Assembly: GCF_041549525.1 (NCBI RefSeq)
Contig: NZ_CP157456.1
Location: forward strand, 3,596,001-3,660,000
DNA from: Paenarthrobacter aurescens
Lineage (GTDB): Bacteria; Actinomycetota; Actinomycetes; Actinomycetales; Micrococcaceae
DNA: 64,000 nt
Direction of reading: 5' to 3'
Below the pieces are notes generated by a model. It searched no databases. It had not been told where the DNA came from and saw only the letters and a program-made list of their open reading frames with translations. The translations under genes and the position numbers were made by a program. Shown piece by piece: positions 9,474 through 18,907 of this stretch (its first letter is position 1; each line of letters begins with the position of its first letter).

Positions 9474-10045
9474 TCAGCAGGGGGAGCAGCGCGAGGGGCT
9501 TGATTCAGGGCTGGCGGGTGGAGTTTCTTGGTCAGTGGGCCGATGCCCAAAACAGCGCAAGGCTCGCCAGTCCCGCGCGTCCTCTACTCCCGACAAGCAG
9601 GCGGGCCGCTCGGCCGCGACAGGACGACCAGCCTCTAACTCGAACTCGTCCGGGACAGAGGCAAGCGCAGCGAACAGTTCCTCGCGCTCCTCTGCCTCAA
9701 TGGAGGGGGACCGTCCGTCAAGCCGGTTGAAGGCTTTAGCGCAATTACGCCCGACGTCCTCCAGACGCCCCCAGAGATGGACTCGCCTGCCTGGGCGGAG
9801 AATGCTTCGAGCACCTCGCTTCGTGTCTTCTTGAATTGCGCCACAGCTTTCTTGAACAGACCAGAACTAATGTGCTCGCGCCCGTCCCAGACGCGGCGCG
9901 GATTCTGAGGGTGCTTTGAACGACTGAAACGAAGACCCGCCAGCAGTGCGGCTACATACGTGTAGTACACCAGCTTGGTATCCCAAACCCCCACCTCCCC
10001 ACCCGCCCCCTTGACTCGCACCCCCACCTTCCCTAAACTTTTCAT
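9474..10045 (-). pseudogene. decayed hypothetical gene with an apparent frameshift
   Basis: Two adjacent reverse frames are both protein-like and join into one reading. The first runs from ATG at 10043-10045 (MKSLGKVG...) through KTRSEVLEAFSAQAGES near 9790. The second, in another frame, carries LEDVGRNCAKAFNRLDG and EEREELFAALASVPDEFELE and stops at 9474-9476. The switch falls around a run of five C (five G on the coding strand) at 9767-9771, a typical indel site. No strong ribosome binding site is seen and the promoter end overlaps the hyi operator region. No family recognised. A sequencing error rather than decay is possible. Confidence 0.45.
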
Positions 10046-10075
10046 AAAGCAGAATCTAAATTCCACAAAGCGGAA
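10040..10075 (+). promoter_or_regulatory. tandem 15-bp operators in front of the hyi operon
   Basis: Two related 15-mers, TTTCATAAAGCAGAA (10040-10054) and TTCCACAAAGCGGAA (10061-10075), agree at 12 of 15 positions and are offset by exactly 21 bases, two helical turns. The second is a near-perfect palindrome (TTCCRC-aaa-GYGGAA). A third relative, TTCCATGATGCGGAA, lies before uraD at 26002-26016. The half-sites resemble those of IclR-family regulators, which control glyoxylate and allantoin genes in other bacteria (AllR), but the regulator is not in the window and its identity is an inference. Confidence 0.6.
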
Positions 10076-10149
10076 ACTGACGCCAAGCACCAAGGCAGCA
10101 GCCAAGCAACCGGAAGATAGATCAAAGCCCCTCCTCGGAAGGACCTACG

Positions 10150-10953
10150 ATGACGTACACAGTGAACTGCTCCATCCTCCTGACGGAGCTGCCCTTGCTC
10201 GAGCGCCCCGCCGCCGCGAAGGCAGCCGGTTTTGACGCCGTCGAGTTCTGGTGGCCCTTCGAGACCTCCGTCCCCACCGACGCACAAGTAACAGAGTTTG
10301 AAACCGCCATCAAGGACGCCGGTGTTCAGCTCACGGGCCTGAACTTCAACGCTGGCAACATGCCCGGCGGCGACCGCGGCCTGGTTTCCTGGAAGGGACG
10401 TTGCTCCGAGTTCAAGGACAACATCGACGTCGTAGCCGGCATCGGTGAGCGCCTGGGATGCAAGGCCTTCAACGCCCTCTACGGCAACCGCCAGGACGAG
10501 TTCACCCCTGAAGAGCAGGACGAACTCGCCGCCAAGAACCTCGCCGCAGCAGCAGAAGGCGTCGCCCGCATCGGCGGCACCGTCCTCCTCGAACCGGTCA
10601 GCGGCGCACCCAAGTACCCGCTCCTCACCGCCGAAGACGCACTCAAGGTCATCGCCCGCGTCAAGGCAGAATCCGGTGCGCAGAACATCAAGCTCCTCGC
10701 CGACTTCTACCACCTGGCAGTCAACGGCGACGACGTCGAATCCGTCATCGAGAACCACGCCAAGGACTTCGGCCACATCCAGATCGCCGACAACCCCGGC
10801 CGCGGTGCTCCCGGAACCGGCACGCTCCCCCTCGGCGAATGGATCGCCCGCAGCCGCGAACTCGGCTACGACGGCTACATCGGCCTGGAGTACAAGGAAC
10901 CGCGGGAATCGGCTTTCAGCTGGGCCATCCGCCAGCGCGCCAACGCCAACTAG
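10150..10953 (+). CDS. hyi: hydroxypyruvate isomerase
   Basis: A 267-residue TIM-barrel enzyme interconverting hydroxypyruvate and tartronate semialdehyde in glyoxylate assimilation. It matches the Hyi family along its full length: N-terminal NCSILLTELPLLERPAAAK, the GFDAVEFWWPFE strand, LLEPVSG, LLADFYHLAVNGDDV with metal-binding acidic and His residues, and the C-terminal GLEYKEP. The usual length is about 258-270. ATG 10150 has GGAAGGA upstream. It heads an operon hyi-glxR-gcl-glycerate kinase-allB and has the tandem operator 75-110 bases upstream. The main alternative is a related xylose-isomerase-like sugar isomerase, which the neighbours make unlikely. Confidence 0.92.
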   Translation: MTYTVNCSILLTELPLLERPAAAKAAGFDAVEFWWPFETSVPTDAQVTEFETAIKDAGVQLTGLNFNAGNMPGGDRGLVSWKGRCSEFKDNIDVVAGIGERLGCKAFNALYGNRQDEFTPEEQDELAAKNLAAAAEGVARIGGTVLLEPVSGAPKYPLLTAEDALKVIARVKAESGAQNIKLLADFYHLAVNGDDVESVIENHAKDFGHIQIADNPGRGAPGTGTLPLGEWIARSRELGYDGYIGLEYKEPRESAFSWAIRQRANAN

Positions 10954-11000
10954 CATCCAGCACACCTGAGCTAAAAAAGACTTTCAGAAAGAGAACCACA

Positions 11001-11879
11001 ATGAGCAACGTTGCAGTCATCGGCCTCGGAATCATGGGCCTCCCCATGGCCATCAACCTCGTCAAGGCCGGCCACACGGTCACCGGTTTCAACCGCAGCC
11101 AGGACAAGATCGACAAGCTCGTCTCCGAGGGCGGCCAGGGTGCCACGAGCATCGCGGACGCAGTGAAGGACGCCGACGTCGTCATCACCATGGTCCCGGA
11201 CTCCCCCGATGTTGAGGGTGTAGTCAGCGGCAAGGACGGAGTCTTCGCCAACGCGAAGAAGGGCACCCTCTGGATCGATGCATCCAGCATCCGCCCGGAT
11301 GTCGCCAAGCGCCTCTCCGACGACGCCGTAGCAGCAGGCATCCGCCCGCTCGACGCTCCCGTCTCCGGTGGCGAACAGGGCGCCATCGACGCCGTCCTGT
11401 CCATCATGGTCGGCGGCGAAGCAGCAGACTTCGAGGCAGCACAGGATGTCCTCAACGCAGTGGGCAAGACCATCGTCCACGTCGGCCCGTCCGGCTCCGG
11501 CCAGACCGTCAAGGCAGCCAACCAGCTGATCGTAGCCGTCAACATCCAGGTCCTCGGCGAGGCCATCGCCTTCCTCGAGGCCTACGGCGTAGACACCGAC
11601 GCAGCATTGAAGGTCCTGGGCGGCGGCTTGGCCGGCTCCAAGGTCCTCGACCAGAAGGGTCAGAAGATGCTCGACCGCAACTTCGACCCCGGCTTCCGCC
11701 TGGCCCTCCACCACAAGGACCTCGGCATCGTCACCTCCGCAGCCCGCGAAGCCAACGTCGCTGTCCCGCTCGGCGCAGTCGTCGCCCAGCTCGTCGCCGC
11801 AACAGTCAACCAGGGCGACGGCGGCCTCGACCACTCGGGCCTCTTCAAGCAGGTCCTCCAGCTCAGCGGCCGCAAGTAA
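11001..11879 (+). CDS. glxR: tartronate semialdehyde reductase (2-hydroxy-3-oxopropionate reductase)
   Basis: A 292-residue member of the beta-hydroxyacid dehydrogenase family, reducing tartronate semialdehyde to D-glycerate with NAD(P)H. The N-terminal dinucleotide fold shows VIGLGIMGLPMA (residues 5-16); the substrate-binding DAPVSGGEQGA, the GPSGSGQTVKAANQ block with the catalytic Lys region and the C-terminal helical domain (HHKDLGIV) follow in order. ATG 11001 is used; a longer upstream frame would overlap hyi. It follows hyi by 47 bases and precedes gcl, the product of which is its substrate source. Confidence 0.92.
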   Translation: MSNVAVIGLGIMGLPMAINLVKAGHTVTGFNRSQDKIDKLVSEGGQGATSIADAVKDADVVITMVPDSPDVEGVVSGKDGVFANAKKGTLWIDASSIRPDVAKRLSDDAVAAGIRPLDAPVSGGEQGAIDAVLSIMVGGEAADFEAAQDVLNAVGKTIVHVGPSGSGQTVKAANQLIVAVNIQVLGEAIAFLEAYGVDTDAALKVLGGGLAGSKVLDQKGQKMLDRNFDPGFRLALHHKDLGIVTSAAREANVAVPLGAVVAQLVAATVNQGDGGLDHSGLFKQVLQLSGRK

Positions 11880-11883
11880 GCAC

Positions 11884-11947
11884 CCCGGCAAAAAGCCGGC
11901 AAAGCAACACAAGTAGAGAACCCGCCGTCGTACATAAACGACGGCGG
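11884..11947 (+). other. intercistronic stem-loops between glxR and gcl
   Basis: Two hairpins in the 133-base gap: CCGGC-aaaaa-GCCGG (11884-11898) and CCGCCGTCGT-acataa-ACGACGGCGG (11922-11947), the second with ten perfect pairs. Neither is followed by a T run, so they are more likely mRNA-stabilising or processing structures within the operon than terminators. Confidence 0.5.
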
Positions 11948-12012
11948 CTCCCTCGCCACACCCAAAAACACCACAGACTTCGCCCGAAAGGGCAAAAAAC
12001 AAGGAGTACACC

Positions 12013-13788
12013 ATGGCAAAGATGCGCACCGTTGATGCGGCCGTAGCCATCCTGGAAAAGGAAGGCGCAACCGAAGCTTTCGGTCTGCCCGGCGCAGCGA
12101 TCAACCCCTTCTACTCAGCAATGCGTGCCCACGGCGGCATCCGCCACACGCTGGCCCGCCACGTAGAAGGCGCCAGCCACATGGCCGACGGCTACAGCCG
12201 CGCAGCTGATGGCAACATCGGCATCTGCATCGGCACGTCGGGCCCCGCAGGCACGGACATGATCACCGGACTGTACGCAGCCCAGGCTGATTCCATCCCC
12301 ATGCTCTGCATCACCGGCCAGGCACCCGTTGCCAAGCTGCACAAGGAAGACTTCCAGGCCGTGGACATCGAGTCCATCGCCAAGCCGTTGACCAAGTTCG
12401 CCATGACCATTTTGGAGCCGGGCCAGGTTCCCGGCGCGTTCCAGAAGGCCTTCCAGCTGATGCGTTCGGGTCGTCCGGGCCCGGTTCTGTTGGACCTGCC
12501 CATCGACGTTCAGATGGCCGAGATCGAGTTCGACATCGACGCCTACGAGCCCCTGCCCATCGAGAAGCCCAAGGCTTCCCGTAAACAGCTGGAAAAGGCA
12601 CTGGACCTGCTGACCGCAGCCAAGCACCCGCTGATCGTTGCCGGTGGCGGCATCATCAACGCTGGCGCTTCGGCACAGCTGGTTGAGCTGGCCGAGATCC
12701 TGAACGTTCCCGTGATCCCCACCCTGATGGGCTGGGGCGCCATCCCGGACGACCACCAGCTGATGGCCGGCATGGTTGGCCTGCAGACCTCGCACCGCTA
12801 CGGCAACGAGACGTTCCTGCAGAGCGACTTCGTGATCGGCATCGGCAACCGTTGGGCCAACCGCCACACCGGCGGACTGGACACCTACACGGCCGGCCGC
12901 AAGTTCGTGCACATCGACATCGAGCCGACGCAGATCGGTCGCGTTTTCTCCCCGGACTTGGGCATTGCGTCCGACGCCGGTGCGGCGCTGGACGGTCTGT
13001 TGGAGCTGGCTCGCGAACGCCAGGCTGCAAAGACCCTGCCGGACTACTCGGGTTGGGTTGCCGAGTGCCAGGAGCGCAAGGGCTCCCTGCACCGCAAGAC
13101 CAACTTCGACAACGTGCCCATCAAGCCGCAGCGCGTGTACCAGGAGATGAACAAGGCCTTCGGCCGCGACACCACCTACGTGTCCACCATCGGCCTCTCG
13201 CAGATCGCCGGCGCACAGATGCTGCACGTGTTCGGTGCCCGCAAGTGGATCAACGCAGGCCAGGCCGGCCCGCTGGGTTGGACCGCTCCGGCAGCACTCG
13301 GTGTAGTGAGGGGAACCCCGGACGCCACCGTTGTTGCCCTGTCCGGTGACTACGACTTCCAGTTCATGATCGAGGAATTGGCCGTTGGCGCACAGTTCAA
13401 CCTGCCGTACATCCACGTTGTGGTGAACAACAGCTACCTGGGCCTGATCCGTCAGAGCCAGCGCGGCTTCAACATGGAACAGAACGTTTCCTTGGCCTTC
13501 GAGAACATCAACTCCCCGGAGACCAACGGCTACGGCGTTGACCACATCAAGGTTGCCGAGGGCTTGGGCGTCAAAGCCATCCGCGTTGAGGACCCGAACG
13601 ACCTGCCTGCCGCTTTCGACAAGGCCAAGGCACTGATGGGCGAGTTCAAGGTTCCCGTGGTTGTTGAAGTGATCCTGGAAAAGATCACCAACATCTCCAT
13701 GGGCGTTGAGATCAACGGCGTGAACGAGTTCGAAGAGCTGGCAGAGACCGCGGCGGACGCACCCACCGCGATCCTGACCAAAGCGTAA
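12013..13788 (+). CDS. gcl: glyoxylate carboligase
   Basis: A 591-residue ThDP-dependent enzyme joining two glyoxylates to tartronate semialdehyde and CO2. The three ThDP domains are present in order: pyrimidine-binding (1-180), central (190-330) and pyrophosphate-binding with [17 protein letters not shown] and [10 protein letters not shown]. The usual catalytic glutamate of the family is replaced by valine (V51 in [15 protein letters not shown]), the hallmark of true Gcl and the best evidence against an acetolactate synthase. ATG 12013 has AAGGAG 7 bases upstream. Central gene of the glyoxylate operon; the enzyme also needs FAD in characterised relatives. Confidence 0.95.
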   Translation: MAKMRTVDAAVAILEKEGATEAFGLPGAAINPFYSAMRAHGGIRHTLARHVEGASHMADGYSRAADGNIGICIGTSGPAGTDMITGLYAAQADSIPMLCITGQAPVAKLHKEDFQAVDIESIAKPLTKFAMTILEPGQVPGAFQKAFQLMRSGRPGPVLLDLPIDVQMAEIEFDIDAYEPLPIEKPKASRKQLEKALDLLTAAKHPLIVAGGGIINAGASAQLVELAEILNVPVIPTLMGWGAIPDDHQLMAGMVGLQTSHRYGNETFLQSDFVIGIGNRWANRHTGGLDTYTAGRKFVHIDIEPTQIGRVFSPDLGIASDAGAALDGLLELARERQAAKTLPDYSGWVAECQERKGSLHRKTNFDNVPIKPQRVYQEMNKAFGRDTTYVSTIGLSQIAGAQMLHVFGARKWINAGQAGPLGWTAPAALGVVRGTPDATVVALSGDYDFQFMIEELAVGAQFNLPYIHVVVNNSYLGLIRQSQRGFNMEQNVSLAFENINSPETNGYGVDHIKVAEGLGVKAIRVEDPNDLPAAFDKAKALMGEFKVPVVVEVILEKITNISMGVEINGVNEFEELAETAADAPTAILTKA

Positions 13789-13813
13789 GTAAGTAAAGAA
13801 GGGAGGCACCGGA

Positions 13814-14980
13814 ATGCGTGTTGTCATCGCCCCGGACAAATTCAAGGGCTCTCTGTCCGCGCCCGACGTCGCCAAGCACCTGGCAACAGGCCTGCAGGCG
13901 GGGTTCGGCCAGGGCATTGAAGCAACACGCATTCCGGTGGCCGACGGCGGCGAAGGAACCATCGACGCCGCCATCGGCTCCGGCTTCACCCGCCGGACCA
14001 CCACCGTCACCGGCCCGCTCGGCGAGCCTGTGAAGGCCGACTTCGCAGTGCGGGACCAGGAAGCTGTCATCGAAATGGCGGCGGCTTCCGGTCTCGCCCT
14101 CCTCCCGGACGGCCCCACGTCGGAAACAGCCAGGACCGCAACCAGCATCGGCACGGGCGAACTCATCCGGGCCGCGCTGGACCTTGGCTGCCGCAAGATC
14201 ATCCTGGGTGTCGGCGGCAGCGCCAACACCGATGCCGGCGCAGGAGTCCTGCAGGGCCTCGGCGCCGTCTTCCTGGACGAGAACGGCAACGAGCTCCCCG
14301 GCGGCGGTGCCGCCTTGGCACAGCTGAACAGCATCGACTTCTCCAACTTCGACGTCCGCGTTGAGGCCACGGAGTTCGTGTTGGCGTCCGACGTCGACAA
14401 TCCCCTTTTGGGGGCCAGCGGAGCCCCAGCCATCTTCGGTCCGCAGAAGGGCGCGACGCCGGACGACGTCACCTCGCTCGATGCGGCACTGAGCCACTTC
14501 GTCGACGTCCTTGCAGCCACAACCGGGCAACATGCCAAGTTCGCGGCCAAGGCAGAAGGCGCAGGAGCAGCAGGCGGCGTTGGCTACATTGCCATCGCGG
14601 CGCTGAAGGCAGAGCGGCGGCCGGGCATCGACGTCGTGCTTGAATTCACTGAACTCGAGCAGCGGCTCAAGGGCGCCGATCTGGTGATCACCGGAGAAGG
14701 CAGCCTGGACGAGCAAAGCCTGCTCGGCAAGACGCCCATGGGAGTTTCGCGTGCGGCGCAACGGAACGGGGTTCCCGTGATCGCAGTGTGCGGCCGGAGT
14801 ACCCTGAGCCGGGAACAACTCACGGATGCCGGCTTCCACACGGTCCACGCACTGACCGATCTGGAAAAAGATGTCCAAAAATGTATCGCTGAAGCAGGTC
14901 CGTTGCTTGAACAATTAGGTAGGCACATAGGCGTGTACCTGGCAGAACGGACCGAAAACAAGGAGTACCTCAATGTCTGA
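13814..14980 (+). CDS. glxK: glycerate kinase (type GarK/GlxK)
   Basis: A 388-residue glycerate kinase, converting D-glycerate to 2-phosphoglycerate and so passing glyoxylate carbon into lower glycolysis. Family signatures: N-terminal [35 protein letters not shown], the [13 protein letters not shown] loop and [18 protein letters not shown]. Length is normal for the family (about 375-390). ATG 13814 has GGGAGG upstream. The 3' end overlaps allB by 8 bases, so kinase and allantoinase are translationally coupled. Confidence 0.92.
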   Translation: MRVVIAPDKFKGSLSAPDVAKHLATGLQAGFGQGIEATRIPVADGGEGTIDAAIGSGFTRRTTTVTGPLGEPVKADFAVRDQEAVIEMAAASGLALLPDGPTSETARTATSIGTGELIRAALDLGCRKIILGVGGSANTDAGAGVLQGLGAVFLDENGNELPGGGAALAQLNSIDFSNFDVRVEATEFVLASDVDNPLLGASGAPAIFGPQKGATPDDVTSLDAALSHFVDVLAATTGQHAKFAAKAEGAGAAGGVGYIAIAALKAERRPGIDVVLEFTELEQRLKGADLVITGEGSLDEQSLLGKTPMGVSRAAQRNGVPVIAVCGRSTLSREQLTDAGFHTVHALTDLEKDVQKCIAEAGPLLEQLGRHIGVYLAERTENKEYLNV

Positions 14981-16322
14981 AGCAATCGGCGCCTATGACC
15001 TCGTTATCCGGGGCCAGCGCATCCTGACCACCGCCGGGCTCGCAGCACGCGAAGTTGGCATCCGCGACGGCGTGATCGTCGCAATCGAACCCCTGGGCAA
15101 CGGCCTCACGGGCAACGAGGTCATTGAACTCGCAGACGACGAAACCCTCATCCCCGGCCTGGTGGACACCCACGTCCACGTCAATGAGCCCGGCCGCACC
15201 GAGTGGGAAGGCTTCGCCTCCGCCACCCGTGCCGCAGCTGCCGGTGGCGTGACCACCATCATCGACATGCCGCTGAACTCCATCCCGCCCACCACCACCG
15301 TGGACGGCCTGGAGCAAAAGCGCGTAGTCGCTAAGGACCAGGCGTTCGTGGACGTCGGATTCTGGGGCGGTGCCATCCCGGGCAACAAGAGCGATCTCCG
15401 CCCGCTGCATGACGAAGGCGTGTTCGGCTTCAAGTGCTTCCTGCTGCACTCCGGCGTGGACGAGTTCCCGCACCTTGATGCAGATGAGATGGAAGAGGAC
15501 ATGAAGGAGCTCAAATCCTTCGACTCCCTCATGATCGTCCACGCTGAGGACTCCCACGCGATCGATCGCGCCCCGCACCCCGGCGGCGACCACTACGAAA
15601 CCTTCCTCGCTTCCCGCCCCCGCGGCGCCGAGAACAAGGCAATCGCCGAGGTCATCGAGCGCGCCCGCTGGACCGGCGCCCGCGCCCACATCCTGCACCT
15701 CTCCTCCTCCGACGCACTGCCGATGATCGCCTCGGCAAAGCGCGACGGCGTCAACCTCACCGTTGAGACGTGCCCGCACTACCTGACGCTCATGGCCGAA
15801 GAAATCCCCGACGGCGCCACGGCCTACAAGTGCTGCCCGCCCATCCGTGAGGCCTCCAACCGCGAGCTCCTCTGGAAGGGCCTGCAGGACGGCACCATCG
15901 ACTGCATCGTCTCGGACCACTCCCCCTCCACACTGGATTTGAAGGACTTGGAAAACGGTGACTTCGCCGTTGCTTGGGGCGGCGTTTCCTCGCTGCAGCT
16001 GGGCCTGTCCCTGATCTGGACCGAAGCCCGCCACCGCGGCATCCCGCTGGAGCAGGTCGTGTCCTGGATGGCCGAGAAGCCCGCCGCACTGGCCCGCCTG
16101 CACAACAAGGGCCAGCTCGCCCTGGGCTACGACGCCGACTTCTCCATCTTCGCCCCGGACGAGGCCTTTGTTGTGGACGTCACCAAGCTCAAGCACAAGA
16201 ACCCCATCACCCCGTACGACGGCCGTCCGCTGGCAGGCGTCGTCCGCAAGACCTACCTGCGCGGAACCCCCATCGACGGCCAGAACCCCGGCGGCAAGCT
16301 GCTCCGCCGCGGCAACGTTTAG
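14973..16322 (+). CDS. allB: allantoinase
   Basis: A 449-residue amidohydrolase opening allantoin to allantoate. The metal-binding [17 protein letters not shown], the lysine of [15 protein letters not shown] (probable carbamylated metal ligand), [17 protein letters not shown] and the SDHSPS aspartate motif follow in the order expected for AllB. AAGGAG precedes ATG 14973, which lies within the end of the glycerate kinase gene. Its presence in a glyoxylate operon fits allantoin-derived glyoxylate as the inducer or substrate. A hydantoinase or dihydroorotase is the alternative; context favours allantoinase. Confidence 0.9.
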   Translation: MSEAIGAYDLVIRGQRILTTAGLAAREVGIRDGVIVAIEPLGNGLTGNEVIELADDETLIPGLVDTHVHVNEPGRTEWEGFASATRAAAAGGVTTIIDMPLNSIPPTTTVDGLEQKRVVAKDQAFVDVGFWGGAIPGNKSDLRPLHDEGVFGFKCFLLHSGVDEFPHLDADEMEEDMKELKSFDSLMIVHAEDSHAIDRAPHPGGDHYETFLASRPRGAENKAIAEVIERARWTGARAHILHLSSSDALPMIASAKRDGVNLTVETCPHYLTLMAEEIPDGATAYKCCPPIREASNRELLWKGLQDGTIDCIVSDHSPSTLDLKDLENGDFAVAWGGVSSLQLGLSLIWTEARHRGIPLEQVVSWMAEKPAALARLHNKGQLALGYDADFSIFAPDEAFVVDVTKLKHKNPITPYDGRPLAGVVRKTYLRGTPIDGQNPGGKLLRRGNV

Positions 16323-16332
16323 GTCAACCGTC

Positions 16333-17070
16333 ATGGCAGTCAATGCCTACGGGCCACCGCCGTCGCGAGGACCTTCCGCGCGTCGGCCCGGTCTCACCGC
16401 ACACGGCCTGGCTCTTTGGGTCAACCCCGCCGAGGGTGACGAGATGGATCCTGAGGTTTGGGAGCGGGCAGCACGGCTTGTGCTGGCCCGCGCCATGAAA
16501 CTTGCCCCGGAGGCGGAAGTCCGCATCTGGCCCGCCACCGGGGCAGAGCACTCCGGCGTCGGCGATACTTCCTGGGGCGGCACTCCGCAGGAAGCCGCCG
16601 ACGCCGGTACCAACGGCCGTTCTCCCGGCACGGTAACGCTCGCCGACGCCCTCGCTGAGGCGCGTTCGGCGAACCGTACGGCCGGGCAGGACGGCAGCGA
16701 AGAGGGCGGCAGCACCGCCGTCGAGCCCGTAACGTTGGCCAGCCGCCGCAGCCAACTTGCGGTGGACCTCGCCGCTGAAGTAGTGCTGCTGGACGGCGAG
16801 CCCGTTTCCTTTACCGGCATGGAATACAAGCTCCTGCGATACCTCGTGGTGAACTGCTCAAGGGCCATCAGCCGTGAAGAATTGCAACGTTTTTTGGAGT
16901 CATTTGACCTCCCCGGCGCGGCATTTCGCTCGATCGACGTTTATGTTGGAAGGGTGCGGCGGAAGCTTGGCTCCGCCCGACACACCGTCGCCACCGTCCG
17001 TGGTGGCGGCTACCAGTTCGTGCCAGGGCCCTATGCCACAGTGCGCGGACCTGCGGAATACAGCATCTGA
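16333..17070 (+). CDS. winged-helix (OmpR/PhoB-type) transcriptional regulator without receiver domain
   Basis: A 245-residue protein. The last ~100 residues form a Trans_reg_C winged helix (FTGMEYKLLRYLVVN, SREELQRFLESF, RSIDVYVGRVRRKLG, TVRGGGYQFVP). The first ~140 residues contain no receiver aspartate pocket; they are Ala/Gly/Thr-rich and probably disordered around 75-130. It begins 10 bases after allB, so it is probably in the same transcript. ATG 16333 is preferred; a longer frame from 16168 would overlap allB. It may autoregulate the operon or read another signal; the sensor is not evident. Confidence 0.75.
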   Translation: MAVNAYGPPPSRGPSARRPGLTAHGLALWVNPAEGDEMDPEVWERAARLVLARAMKLAPEAEVRIWPATGAEHSGVGDTSWGGTPQEAADAGTNGRSPGTVTLADALAEARSANRTAGQDGSEEGGSTAVEPVTLASRRSQLAVDLAAEVVLLDGEPVSFTGMEYKLLRYLVVNCSRAISREELQRFLESFDLPGAAFRSIDVYVGRVRRKLGSARHTVATVRGGGYQFVPGPYATVRGPAEYSI

Positions 17071-17151
17071 TTTGGCTGTTCTGTCTAGAAGACAATCCGT
17101 TTTTTGAATGATGAATGCCGGCTGTTTGCCGGTGAAACGTAAAGGATCGCC

Positions 17152-17622
17152 ATGACCCAGAAACTCCTCGTCGGAACGCAAGCACCTGATTTCGCGCTTC
17201 TCGACGCCGACGGCACCAAGGTCTCGCTGTCCGATTACCGCGGACGCAACGTCATTGTGTACTTCTACCCGAAGGCAGCCACCCCCGGCTGCACTACCGA
17301 AGCCTGCGATTTCCGCGACAACCTGGCCAGCCTCCAGGGCCTCGGCTACGAAGTGATCGGTATCTCCCCGGACGCTCCGGAAGCCCTCGCCAAATTCACC
17401 GGTGAATTCGCGCTGACCTTCCCGCTGCTCTCCGACGAAGACCACAAAGTGGCCCTCGCCTACGGCGCGTGGGGCGAGAAGCTGGTTGACGGCGAAATCG
17501 TGGAAGGCCTGGTCCGCTCCACCGTTGTCCTGGACGGCGAAGGCACCGTGAAGCTTACCCAGTACCAGGTATCCGCACAGGGCCACGTGCAGGCGCTGAA
17601 GGAAGAGCTCCTGGGCGTCTGA
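17152..17622 (+). CDS. bcp: thioredoxin-dependent thiol peroxidase (Bcp/PrxQ)
   Basis: A 156-residue peroxiredoxin removing peroxides with thioredoxin as reductant. The active site is in KAATPGCTTEACDFRDN: the peroxidatic Cys and a second Cys five residues later, the atypical two-cysteine PrxQ arrangement. Length and the N-terminal GTQAPDFALLDADGTKVSL are standard. The stop TGA runs directly into the 16-base repeat at 17623 and then a terminator, so it seems monocistronic. Confidence 0.93.
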   Translation: MTQKLLVGTQAPDFALLDADGTKVSLSDYRGRNVIVYFYPKAATPGCTTEACDFRDNLASLQGLGYEVIGISPDAPEALAKFTGEFALTFPLLSDEDHKVALAYGAWGEKLVDGEIVEGLVRSTVVLDGEGTVKLTQYQVSAQGHVQALKEELLGV

Positions 17623-17666
17623 CCCTCTCTCACATCCCGCGTGCCTGAGGGAATCCCTCTCTCATA
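17623..17666 (+). repeat. stop-codon-anchored 32-bp-period repeat, locus 1
   Basis: CCCTCTCTCACATCCC (17623-17638) follows the bcp TGA with no gap; a degenerate second unit CCCTCTCTCATA begins 32 bases later at 17655. Related units are at 21649-21728 and, reversed, at 23774-23820. Confidence 0.7.
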
Positions 17667-17684
17667 TAACTCCACAAATCGTGT

Positions 17685-17714
17685 AACGCCCGCCCACTTT
17701 TGTGAGCGGGCGTT
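17685..17714 (+). terminator. rho-independent terminator after bcp
   Basis: AACGCCCGC and GCGGGCGTT form a nine-pair stem round a ~12-base loop, just before the TTCATG. The T run is short. It separates bcp from the partner-switching operon. Confidence 0.7.
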
Positions 17715-17768
17715 TCATGTGTCGTGACTAAACGTGACAAATACCCAGCATCATTAGTTAATGGAGCC

Positions 17769-18887
17769 ATGGTCTCAACCTCGTCCCCTCGCCATGCTGT
17801 CGTCGTCGAAGATGACGCTGACATCCGTGGCCTCCTCGTCCTCGTTCTGGAGCAGCTCGACTTTGTGGTGACCGAAGCACCGGACGGTCTCTCCGGCGTC
17901 GAGGCTGTCCGCAAAACCAACGCCGAACTGGTCACGCTGGACATCAACCTCCCGGACATCGATGGCATGGAAGTCTGCCGCCGTCTGCGCGAATTCTCGG
18001 ACGCATACATCCTGATGCTCACTGCCCGGGCGGACGAGATCGACCGACTCAACGGCCTGGACACCGGCGCGGACGACTACATCAACAAACCGTTCAGCCC
18101 CAAAGAACTCCAGGCCCGCATCCGCGCCCTCTTCCGCCGGGCCCGCACACCTGCCGCCCCCGCCGAGGACACCGGCCAAAGCGACGAGCTCGCCCGCGCC
18201 GCAGTGGTCCAGCAGAGCCTGCTGCCACGCGAGACGGTCCGCCTCGAAGGATACGACGTCGCAGGTGCTTTCCGTCCGTCCCGCAGCGTGGGAGGGGACT
18301 TCTACGACTGGTACCAGACCCACGACGGCATGCACCTGACCTTCGCGGACGCCATGGGCAAGGGCATGGGGGCTGCACTCATTGCAGCAACCGTCCGCGC
18401 CGTGATGCGTTCCGTGGCAGACACCCCAGCGATAGACGCCGCGTTCGGCTCGGCCAGCGCCACCATCACTTCTGACCTGGACCAGTCAGGCTCCTTCGTC
18501 ACCATGTTCCATGCGCGGCTGGACAGCGCGTCCGGCACCCTCAGTTATATCGACGCCGGACACGGCCTTGCGCTGCACGTCCCCGCTGATGGGGCCGCTC
18601 GCCGCCTGGTTTCCGCGGGTCCGCCCGTTGGGATCCTGGACGGCCAACTGTGGCCTGCTTCGGAGCTGGAACTGGAACCGGGCGATTCTTTGGTGATCGT
18701 CAGCGACGGCGTCCTGGACGCCCACGATTCCTTGGAGGAGTTCCAACGGAACGTTGAGAAGGTGGCGCGCAGCGGAGCTACCTCGGACGATGTGTGCGCC
18801 GCCCTGCTCGAGTTGGCGCCGGCGTCAACCGCTGAAGATGACGTAACCGCCGTCGTTGTTCGCCGGAAACCAAACACAGCACTGTAA
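17769..18887 (+). CDS. response regulator-PP2C phosphatase (RsbU/RsbP-like)
   Basis: A 372-residue fusion. Residues ~9-122 are a receiver domain with acidic pocket E14-D15-D16, phosphoacceptor D58 (TLDINLPD) and K107 (NKPFSP). Residues ~150-370 are a SpoIIE/PP2C phosphatase with VGGDFYDWY, TFADAMGKGMGAAL and IVSDGVLDAHD metal-binding motifs. It should dephosphorylate the STAS antagonist encoded downstream (20904) in response to a histidine kinase not present here. Start ATG 17769 puts the receiver at the usual distance from the N-terminus; 17724 is an alternative. First gene of a four-gene operon; 20 bases separate it from the glycosyltransferase. Confidence 0.9.
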   Translation: MVSTSSPRHAVVVEDDADIRGLLVLVLEQLDFVVTEAPDGLSGVEAVRKTNAELVTLDINLPDIDGMEVCRRLREFSDAYILMLTARADEIDRLNGLDTGADDYINKPFSPKELQARIRALFRRARTPAAPAEDTGQSDELARAAVVQQSLLPRETVRLEGYDVAGAFRPSRSVGGDFYDWYQTHDGMHLTFADAMGKGMGAALIAATVRAVMRSVADTPAIDAAFGSASATITSDLDQSGSFVTMFHARLDSASGTLSYIDAGHGLALHVPADGAARRLVSAGPPVGILDGQLWPASELELEPGDSLVIVSDGVLDAHDSLEEFQRNVEKVARSGATSDDVCAALLELAPASTAEDDVTAVVVRRKPNTAL

Positions 18888-18907
18888 GAAGTAAAAGGGG
18901 GGATTTT

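Noticed and set aside
12115..14550. An 811-residue reverse frame antisense to gcl and the glycerate kinase gene.
   Set aside because: It mirrors two strongly conserved genes with high G/C third positions; composition is skewed to His, Val and Gln and no start signal is seen.
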